NCBI GenBank assembly: GCA_016714785.1
Contig: JADKCC010000040.1
Location: 1-15,381 of the forward strand
Direction: 5' to 3'
Origin: Saprospiraceae bacterium
GTDB taxonomy: Bacteria > Bacteroidota > Bacteroidia > Chitinophagales > Saprospiraceae
DNA length: 15,381 nt
This document shows positions 1 to 7,021 of this stretch, piece by piece. Positions within the stretch are counted from its first letter, which is position 1. Each line of letters opens with the position of its first letter. The notes under the pieces were generated by a model, which saw only the letters and a program-made list of their open reading frames with translations, had not been told where the DNA came from and did no database searches. Position numbers and translations under genes: made by a program.

Positions 1-161
1 TGGGGCATTTTAAAGAACGACACAGCGGACAGACAGGAATGTTTAACTTTGACGGCTCTTGACAATCATTGCGGACTGACAAAAAGGTGGAGACCAGAGA
101 CCACTTATAAAAACGGGGCGACACCGAAAAGCCAGACGAGTAGGAAATAAAAAATATAACA
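1..161. other. Intergenic leader at window edge
   Basis: No gene is recognised here. Positions 11-23 read TAAAGAACGACAC, identical to positions 8866-8878 just downstream of the attC-like site ending at 8856, and close to TAAAAGACCGACAG at 1189-1202 after the first site. I infer that the window opens just after another copy of that repeat family, which lies off the left edge. The tract is A/C/G-rich and poor in T over much of its length, like the other leaders in this window. Confidence 0.4.
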
Positions 162-380
162 ATGGCAAAAATAATTCAACTCAACGGTTGGTACAGCACA
201 GACAAAAAGGAACAAAAAATAATCTTTAATGCTGACCATATCACTACTATGACCACTTCAACAGAAAATAATGCAACGGTAACTTGTATAAATATTGAAT
301 CATACAATCCAGACAGATTTGCACCTTCCATTTATACAAAATTAAGTATTGATGCAGTAATAAAATTAATCAACGAGTGA
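162..380 (+). CDS. Small hypothetical protein, 72 aa
   Basis: I do not recognise a named family with certainty. The 72-residue product has no signal peptide or membrane segment. It reads as an alternating strand pattern: an N-terminal IIQLNGW, a middle IIFNADHITTM and TVTCINI, and a C-terminal amphipathic helix (YTKLSIDAVIKLINE). This order (strand, strand with an 'I-x-T' turn, strand, short helix) resembles the layout of small FlbD-like proteins, but that is a shape comparison only. The ATG follows an A/T-rich stretch without a Shine-Dalgarno sequence, as is usual in Bacteroidota. It lies 31 nt upstream of the secreted lipocalin-like gene and may be co-transcribed with it. The codon pattern and clean frame support a real gene. 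Confidence 0.65.
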   Translation: MAKIIQLNGWYSTDKKEQKIIFNADHITTMTTSTENNATVTCINIESYNPDRFAPSIYTKLSIDAVIKLINE

Positions 381-411
381 GAAATTATAAACAAATTAAA
401 TCAATATAAAT

Positions 412-1041
412 ATGAAAAAAACAATTCTACTTTACTTGCTGACATCATTGTTAGCTGTTAAGACCAATGCCCAATCCACCGACTGGACAAAAGACGATAG
501 AAATAATATTTACAACGACTGTATGGGTTACATCGGTAAATATCAAAACCTGACAACTGAACAAAAAGAAAGCATGAGTATTTGTTATCTTGATGAAATT
601 ACAAAAAAGTACACGAAGAAGGATTACCAAAACAAGATTGACATTGAAATAAAAAAAATAAGGGAAACAACCTTGACACTTTGTTCTAAAAATTTGGGTT
701 TAGAGTTATCTGAAACCAAAAAGGAAGAACCGAAGAAAGAAGAACCTAAAAAAGAAACGACATCTTCAAACCCGACAAAGGAAATGCTTACAGGACACTG
801 GAAAGATGAAAATAGCGAGTTTTGGTTATTTGAAACGGGGGACTATAAAATGCAATATGCAGACGGAAAAACTGCAAAGGGAACTTGGAAAATTGATGGT
901 GACCAATTAAACCTATACAAGGACAAACTATTCGGGACAAGTGAGAAAGTATTTAAAATTCTAATCTTTACAAATGAAAAATTTGTTTATCAATCTATAA
1001 AGAGTAAAAAGGACACATTTACAGCGACACGAATAAAATAA
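412..1041 (+). CDS. Secreted protein with lipocalin-like C-terminal domain
   Basis: The 209-residue protein starts with a signal peptide (MKKTILLYLLTSLLAVKTNA, likely cleaved before QS), so it is exported. Residues about 23-100 are a charged helical region with cysteines at 37, 58 and 91. Residues 103-121 are a low-complexity Lys/Glu/Pro linker with a repeated KKEEP unit. Residues about 127-209 (from TGHWKDENSEFWLF) look like the small lipocalin-like beta-sandwich common in Bacteroidota: a G-x-W opening, then strands such as YKMQYADGK, GTWKIDGDQLNL and a closing FTATRI. There is no lipobox cysteine, so a periplasmic soluble protein is more likely than a lipoprotein. Ligand and role are unknown. 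The stop codon is 10 nt upstream of the first attC-like repeat. Confidence 0.75.
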   Translation: MKKTILLYLLTSLLAVKTNAQSTDWTKDDRNNIYNDCMGYIGKYQNLTTEQKESMSICYLDEITKKYTKKDYQNKIDIEIKKIRETTLTLCSKNLGLELSETKKEEPKKEEPKKETTSSNPTKEMLTGHWKDENSEFWLFETGDYKMQYADGKTAKGTWKIDGDQLNLYKDKLFGTSEKVFKILIFTNEKFVYQSIKSKKDTFTATRIK

Positions 1042-1051
1042 AAACGCCCCA

Positions 1052-1179
1052 TAACAGCACCTTGCCAAAAGTGGCGGTTTCGTGCTTCGTAGGACAGTTT
1101 TTCAGGTGTATAAACTTTAGTGCTTCGTATGAAAGTTTGTGCTGAAAATCGCCACCTTCGGCAAGCTGCAAAACGTTAC
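1052..1179 (+). repeat. attC-like imperfect inverted repeat, copy 1
   Basis: TAAC (1052-1055) is followed after 1 nt by a left arm at 1057-1076 (GCACCTTGCCAAAAGTGGCG). A 73-nt spacer follows, then a right arm at 1150-1169 (CGCCACCTTCGGCAAGCTGC), an A-rich spacer AAAAC, and GTTAC (1175-1179). The arms match at 17 of 20 positions. The spacer holds a 19-nt direct repeat (1082-1100 and 1120-1138, 17/19 identical, starting GTGCTTCGTA) and a small inverted pair AAACTTT / AAAGTTT (1112-1118, 1132-1138). Overall form (TAAC, paired arms, variable middle, GTTA; about 128 bp) matches the architecture of integron attC sites, but the full RYYYAAC/GTTRRRY consensus is not met. It sits directly after the lipocalin-like gene. 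Confidence 0.6.
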
Positions 1180-1442
1180 AAGCAACCCTAAAAGACCGAC
1201 AGTACTAACATAAACCGACAGAAAAACAGTGGACAAAATGCCAACCCTTCGCAAAATTAAAAGAGCTGCAAGCCGACACACAAGCCAACGCTTTTGCAGC
1301 ACATTTAATTTTGCCAAATCGCACCCAAAGTCCACCCACCACCCGACCAGTGGACAGTGACATTTTGGACTGCATTATAGAGGACAAACGGTTCAAAAAA
1401 ACTAACTTTACCGACTAAAAACGAAATAAGAATTTTATATAA
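1180..1442. other. T-poor leader upstream of the type I R-M operon
   Basis: This is the gap between the attC-like site and hsdR. The first 70 nt are poor in T and rich in CGACA/CCGAC motifs. A hairpin of the second repeat family occupies 1251-1314 (listed separately). The rest (1315-1442) becomes AT-rich toward the ATG and presumably holds the operon promoter; no certain -33/-7 pair of Bacteroidota type was identified. Reverse-strand open frames across this gap run through the repeats and are not genes. Confidence 0.5.
1251..1314. repeat. Covarying hairpin family, copy A
   Basis: Arms 1251-1271 and 1294-1314 are complementary at 19 of 21 positions. The left arm contains AAAAGAGC and the right arm GCACATTT; the two non-pairing positions are A-A mismatches inside that conserved pair. 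The loop begins GCCGACACACAAGCCAACGC (1272-1291). In this copy the AAAAGAGC arm comes first; in the other three copies the CACATTT arm comes first. Confidence 0.7.
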
Positions 1443-3979
1443 ATGTCAAAAGAAGCAAAAGCAAGAATTAAAATAAACAAACTGCTGGAAGAAGCGGGAT
1501 GGCGTTTCTTTGACAATAATGAAGGAAATGCAAACATTGTACTGGAAAATAAAGCCAAACTGACGCAGATGGAGTTAGATGAATTTGGAGAGGACTTTGA
1601 AAAAACTTCAAACGGCTTTATTGATTATCTTTTACTAGACAACAAAGGCTTTCCTTTCATTGTATTGGAAGCAAAAAAGGAAGATATAAATCCACTTTTT
1701 GCAAAGGAGCAAGCAAGAAAATATGCTCAATCACAGAATTGTAGGTTTATCATTCTATCAAACGGAAATCTACACACTACTTCTGGGACTTAGCAAGAGG
1801 AACCCAAACATCATTTCAAAAATTCCCAAGACCAGAAACGGTAATTGGCTACACAGACTTTAAGCCAAACGCTGAAACTCTAATCAATGAAACCGTTAAC
1901 AGAAGATTATATTGTAAAAACTCAAAACCTGATTACGAAAAAGACCCAAGATATATTGATGAAGTTCAACGACCTGCATTCATAGAAGAAAACAAACTTC
2001 GTTTTTTAAGAAAGTACCAAGTACGAGCAATTGAAAGAATACAAGAAGAAGTAAAAGAAGGTAAAGACCGTTTCTTATTTGAAATGGCGACAGGAACAGG
2101 AAAGACACTTACTTCTGCGGCTGTCATCAAATTATTTTTAAGAACAGGAAACGCAAGACGTGTTTTGTTCTTGGTTGACCGCTTAGAATTGGAAGACCAA
2201 GCAGACAAAGCATTTAGAGAATATCTTAAAACTGATTACAAATGTAGTATCTACAAAGAAAATCGAGACGACTGGAGACAAGCGGAAATTGTTGTTTCTA
2301 CTGTTCAATCATTCCTTTTCAAAAACAAATACAAACGAATTTTTCAACCGACTGATTTTGACCTTGTAATTTCTGATGAAGCACACAGAAGTATTGGCGG
2401 AAACAGCAGAGCCGTTTTTGAATATTTTATTGGCTACAAATTAGGCTTAACAGCAACACCAAAAGACTACTTAAAGAAAATTGACACCGATACTTTAAGC
2501 GAAAAAGACCCAAGAGAATTGGAAAGAAGAATGTTGCTTGACACATACACAACCTTCGGTTGCGAAGATGGCAAACCTACTTTTCAATACAGTCTTTTAC
2601 ACGGTGTTCGTGATGGCTTTTTGGTTAATCCATCAGTTGTTGATGCAAGAACTGAAATCACTACTCAATTGCTGAATGACGAAGGATATACAGTTCAAAT
2701 GACCGATGAAGATGGAGAAGAAATTTCTACCACTTTTTCGCAAAGAGATTTTGAAAAGAAACTTTTCTCTGAAAATACAAACCGTATCTTCTGTAAAACA
2801 TTTTTGGAAAATGCTTTTCTTGACCCAATTTCAAAAGAAATTGGTAAAACCATTGTATTCTGCGTAAGTCAAAACCATGCTGCCAAAATCACTCAAATTT
2901 TAAATGAGTTTGCAGACCAAAAATTCCCTGGTAAATATCAGTCTGACTTTGCTATGCAGGTCACCTCATGGATACCAGATGCACAACAGCACACGATTAA
3001 TTTTACAAACAATCGTTTAGGAGGAAAAGGTAATTTCTTTGACTTATACCAAACAAGCAAAACAAGAGTTTGCGTAACCGTAGGAATGATGACAACTGGA
3101 TATGACTGTCCAGACTTGTTGAATGTCTGCTTAATGCGACCAATTTTCTCACCGACTGACTTTATTCAAATTAAAGGAAGAGGAACACGAAAATGCAACT
3201 TTGCAAACAAGGAAGTTCTAAAAGACAAATCCTTAATTGAAAATATTGATCCCGAACTATTACAAAAATCGAAGTTCAAACTATTTGACTTCTTTGCAAA
3301 CTGTGAATTCTTCGAAGAGAAATTCAATTACGATGAAGTTATAAAATTACCACCAAAAGGTTCAAGCACAGAAGGAACGGGCGGTGGCGGTTATACAACT
3401 TCTGATGATTATGATAGTACCAATCCTGACCCATTGAAGTCGATGACTGTAAATGATGTTGGTGTTGAAGGGATGAAAATTGACAGAATGTATTTCGACA
3501 AGTTTGAAAATGTTGTTAAAGAAGATGCTCAAATCAAAGAAATGGTTCAGCAGAAAGATTTTGATGCAATTGAACAATACATTTTGAACAACATCTTTGA
3601 AAAGCCCAACGAATATTATAACATCAACAAGTTGCGGAATGCAATGAAAATAGACCGAAGACTTTCTCTCCGTGAAATCATTGAAAAGATTTTTGGGTTC
3701 ATTCCATATTTTAAAAGCAAAGACGAGTTGCTGGAAGAAGAGTTTGAAAAATTTGACAGTAGTTATTTACCAGCAGATGAATATTTCTCTTTCGCCAAAG
3801 ACTATTTCAAAAGCTACATAACTGACACAGAGTTCCGAGATATTATAGAAAATAAGAAGTATGCATTATTAAATACCAATCCAAATGGTGATGTGTTTAG
3901 GAAATTACCTCCAGAGCTTCGTTTTGCTATTCCTGAATACATAAAAGATAATGTTTCACTTAACAAATTTGTTGCATAA
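1443..3979 (+). CDS. hsdR: Type I restriction enzyme R subunit (HsdR, EcoEI-like), one frameshift
   Basis: HsdR is the ATP-dependent translocase and nuclease of a type I R-M complex. Correcting one indel gives about 844 aa. The N-terminal HSDR_N nuclease domain shows a PD-(D/E)xK signature: D61 (FIDYLLLD) and E76-A-K78 (IVLEAKKE). The SF2 motor follows: Walker A ATGTGKT near residues 215-221, DEAH at 311-314, GLTATP at 334-339, TIVFC near 469, TTGYDCPD near 550 and QIKGRGTRK near 575-583. A C-terminal EcoEI_R_C-like region ends the protein. The frame breaks at 1772-1777, where ACACAC appears in place of ACAC: removing one AC restores NLHYFWDLARGTQT and joins both frames through Walker A. Whether this is a mutation or a sequencing error is open. 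The stop abuts the hsdM start with no gap, so the two are translationally linked. Confidence 0.9.
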
Positions 3980-5961
3980 ATGCTAGACCAAGATACAAAG
4001 AGAAGAATTGATACTGCCCGTGATATATTGGTAGGTAAATTGCCAAATCCACAGGCACAAGTGGAGCAAATAACCATTGCCATGATTTACAAATTCATGG
4101 ACGATATGGACAAAGAAGCAATGGAATTTGGTGGCGGAGCCACCTTTTTTACAGGAGAATTTGAAAAATACAGCTGGACAAAAATATTTGACCCAAAGCT
4201 TGGCGGCTTTGAAATGTTGGCTTTGTATGGCGAAGCTATTGTAAAGCTCAATCAAAACCCCAATATTCCGCAACTGTTCCGTGATATTTTCAAAAATGCT
4301 TTTCTACCATACCGTGACCCTGAAACATTAAAAATGTTTCTGAAAATCATCAATGAATTTCATTACGACCATAGCGAAAAATTAGGTGATGCTTTTGAAT
4401 ACCTATTATCCGTTTTAGGCAGTCAAGGAGATGCAGGACAATTCAGAACGCCAAGACATATTATTGATTTTATGGTTGCGATTATGCAACCGAAGAAAGA
4501 AGAAAGCATTGCGACCCTGCTTGTGGTACAGCAGGTTTTCTAATTTCATCATACAAGCATATACTAAACGAAAACACTAAGAAAAACAAAGGCGATTTAT
4601 TAACCCCTGATGACAGAAAAAAGCTAATCAACAATTTTGTAGGTTATGACATTTCAGCCGAAATGGTTCGCCTGAGTTTGGTAAACTTGTATTTACATGG
4701 TTTTGCAACTCCAAAAATTTATGAGTATGATACTCTAACTAGTGAAGACCGATGGGGAGATTACTTTGATATAATTCTTGCCAATCCTCCATTTATGACA
4801 CCGAAAGGCGGAATACGACCACACAAGAAATTTGCTATGCAAGCCAACCGTAGTGAGGTTTTATTTGTGGACTATATAATGGAACACATTAATCCGACTA
4901 CAGGTAGAGCAGCTATTATAGTCCCAGAGGGAATAATATTCCAAAGTGCAACAGCCTATAAAGCATTAAGAGAACTTCTAGTTGAAAAGAATTTTTTATA
5001 TGGTGTTGTTAGTTTGCCTGCTGGTGTTTTTCTTCCGTATAGTGGGGTAAAAACTTCAATTCTATTATTGGACAAATCTCTTGCAAAAAAAACTGATAAA
5101 ATAATATTCTTAAAAATTAAAAATGATGGATTTGATTTAGGTGCACAGCGTAAACCAATTAATGGTTCTGAGTTAGAAGAAGCAATTTCTTTAATTTCAA
5201 AATTTCACCATGCTGTAAAAGAGCAAAAAACAAATGAACTTTCTACCTCTGAATCGCCTTTAGATTTTACACTACTAGAGAAAAGTATAATTGCAGAATC
5301 CGATGATTTCAATCTTGCATCTGACAGATATAAAGCTGCAATTAAACATCACAAATCTCAATTTGAAAAAGTAAAATTAGGTGACCTTTGCGACTTGCAA
5401 AACGGTTATGCATTCAAATCTGACGATTATATTGACAGTTCTAATACCTTGAATTTTAGGATGAGTAATATCAGACCTGATGGACAGCTTGACATTAATT
5501 ATAGTGCAAAATATTTACCAGATGAATATGCACATAGCTTTAAGGATTATCTCCTAAATGATGGTGATGTAGTTATAGCAATGACAGATATGGCAAGTGA
5601 TCCTAAAATTCTTGGTTTACCAACAATAATAGTTAAAGATGATAGAAACCTTCTTTTAAACCAACGTGTTGGTAGATTTACTAATATTAATGAAAACAGA
5701 TTGCACATTCCATATTTAAGGTATGTTTTATCTAGCGATAAAGTGAAAAACTATTTTAAAAGTTTAGGTGGTGGTGGTTTACAAATTAATATAGGCAAAA
5801 AAGACATTTTAAATCTTGAAATACCTCTACCAAGCATTGAATTGCAGAAAAATATTACTGTTCAGATTGAAGAACAAAGAAGTAAGATTAATAAATTGAA
5901 GGAAGAGATACTGAATATTGAAAAGGACATCAGAATATTTGTAAAAAATATTTGGGATTAA
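3980..5961 (+). CDS. hsdM: HsdM adenine methyltransferase fused to a half HsdS specificity domain, one frameshift
   Basis: This is the methyltransferase of the type I system (N6-adenine methylation using S-adenosylmethionine). Corrected length is about 660 aa. An HsdM_N helical domain occupies residues about 1-145, then GQFRTPRHI (153-161), SAM-binding motif I DPACGTAGF (about 179-187) and catalytic motif IV NPPF (about 269-272). From about residue 463 (FEKVKLGDLCDLQNGYAFKS) to the end it is a single HsdS-type target recognition domain closed by a coiled coil (IEEQRSKINKLKEEILNIEK). An ordinary HsdS has two such domains in a separate protein, and no separate hsdS is present. One base is missing at about 4511-4513: adding one restores IADPACGTAGFL, so the break falls in the SAM-binding loop. 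As given, the protein would be inactive. The next gene starts 1 nt after the stop. Confidence 0.88.
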
Positions 5962-5962
5962 A

Positions 5963-6688
5963 ATGGCAAAGGCAAGTGACATATTAACTTATTTGCCCAA
6001 TTCTTTTAAAACAAGAGATGAGCAAGATTATATCAACTTTCTTTGGGAGAGTTATGAAAGCAATTATAACAACGAGAAATATCCTTTTGCTTTTATTGCT
6101 TTTCACATGCTATACATGAGCTTCGTTTATTTTGAAGTTTGGCAAATAAAAGAAAACAGAACAGCAGATTTTGAGAAAGCAATGGTGGGTTTCGGTAAAG
6201 ATTTTGAAAACAAACTTATGTCTGCAACAACTCCTTTTGCTTTTGTAGAATTAGGAGAAAGTAATTTTATTCGGTTTCTAAAACTTATTGGTTGCGACAA
6301 TAGTAAAATTGGAACATACTGTTCAAGTGTAAAATCAAGGAATGACGCAGCACACAGTAACGGAAGAATTTTCTTTAACGACCAAACTATCATTGACAGA
6401 AAAGTTGATGAAGTCCTACGTTACGTTGATGAAATACAAACACATTCACACCCTATTATTGAAGAGTGTTTAATCACATTCCTAAAAGACAGTTTTGATG
6501 CAGACGACAGAGAGTATTTTGACGACAGCGACCAAGTAAGAGAAATTTTTATTCATGGCAATTACTTATCACAAAAGGACATTGAACAATTGCTGACCTT
6601 TGACATTACACAATTATCGGCAGAGACAAATTATACAGAAATGGAAACTTTATTTAACGCATTTAAGACAGAATACGCAATAACATAA
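5963..6688 (+). CDS. R-M operon-associated protein with HEPN-type Rx4H motif
   Basis: The 241-residue product is soluble and mainly helical by inspection, with no signal peptide. Residues 126-131 read RNDAAH within SSVKSRNDAAHSNGRI. This fits the HEPN ribonuclease motif R-x4-6-H with a polar residue after the arginine, placed after an aromatic-rich helical region (residues 40-60) as in many HEPN folds. HEPN proteins are known in abortive-infection and R-M-linked settings, for example the PrrC and RloC anticodon nucleases, whose motifs differ. The start lies 1 nt after the hsdM-S stop, so it is the third gene of the type I operon. I infer a toxin or backup effector, or an accessory factor of the complex. 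The C-terminal half (about 160-241) is acidic and unrecognised. The family was assigned by motif only. Confidence 0.65.
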   Translation: MAKASDILTYLPNSFKTRDEQDYINFLWESYESNYNNEKYPFAFIAFHMLYMSFVYFEVWQIKENRTADFEKAMVGFGKDFENKLMSATTPFAFVELGESNFIRFLKLIGCDNSKIGTYCSSVKSRNDAAHSNGRIFFNDQTIIDRKVDEVLRYVDEIQTHSHPIIEECLITFLKDSFDADDREYFDDSDQVREIFIHGNYLSQKDIEQLLTFDITQLSAETNYTEMETLFNAFKTEYAIT

Positions 6689-6774
6689 GCCAACGCATTT
6701 GGTAGCACATTTGCATTTTTTGCCGACACACAAAGCCAAACAAAAAAATGCAAAAGAGCTACCAAGCCAACGCA
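6689..6774. repeat. Covarying hairpin family, copy B, flanked by 9-bp direct repeats
   Basis: Arms 6699-6721 and 6743-6765 pair at 21 of 23 positions. The left arm has GCACATTT and the right AAAAGAGC; again the only mismatches are the two A-A positions in that pair. The loop begins GCCGACACACAAAGCCAAAC (6722-6741). The hairpin is bracketed by GCCAACGCA at 6689-6697 and 6766-6774. The element begins immediately after the stop codon of the HEPN-like gene. The stem is AT-rich and not followed by a clean T tract, so it is not a typical intrinsic terminator. Confidence 0.7.
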
Positions 6775-6829
6775 CAACGACACGACAAACAATGAACGAA
6801 ACAACCACGACAGACAGAAGGGCAGCTTG

Positions 6830-6955
6830 TAACATGGGTTTTGCAAAATGGCGGGTGACGTGCTTCTATGACAGTTTAGTGCAAGGCTCAACATTTGGAA
6901 TTCTAATGAACATTTGTGCTAAAAATCCGCCACTTCGCAAAGCCCAAAACCGTTA
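6830..6955 (+). repeat. attC-like imperfect inverted repeat, copy 2
   Basis: TAAC (6830-6833) is followed by a left arm at 6835-6854 (TGGGTTTTGCAAAATGGCGG), a 72-nt spacer, a right arm at 6927-6946 (CCGCCACTTCGCAAAGCCCA), an A-rich AAACC and GTTA (6952-6955). The arms match at 17 of 20 positions. Inner sequence shares GTGCTT, ACAGTTTAGTGC and TTTGTGCT with copy 1. It closes the type I R-M block and precedes the T9SS cargo gene. The open frame at 6699-6956 merely runs through this repeat and hairpin copy B. Confidence 0.6.
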
Positions 6956-7021
6956 ATTCCAATTTCAAGAACTAAAAAGATTCTCAAATCGTTAAATAAA
7001 AGATATAAATAGCTTCTAAAT

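Noticed and set aside
1117..1396. Overlapping reverse-strand open frames before hsdR
   Set aside because: They are cysteine- and leucine-rich translations of the repeat leader on the opposite strand, opposite to every real gene here.
3983..4273. Reverse-strand open frame inside hsdM
   Set aside because: It is a shadow of a strongly supported methyltransferase gene on the + strand.
6699..6956. Open frame of 85 codons after the HEPN-like gene
   Set aside because: It runs through hairpin copy B and attC-like copy 2; its sequence is explained by the repeats and the product has no protein-like pattern.
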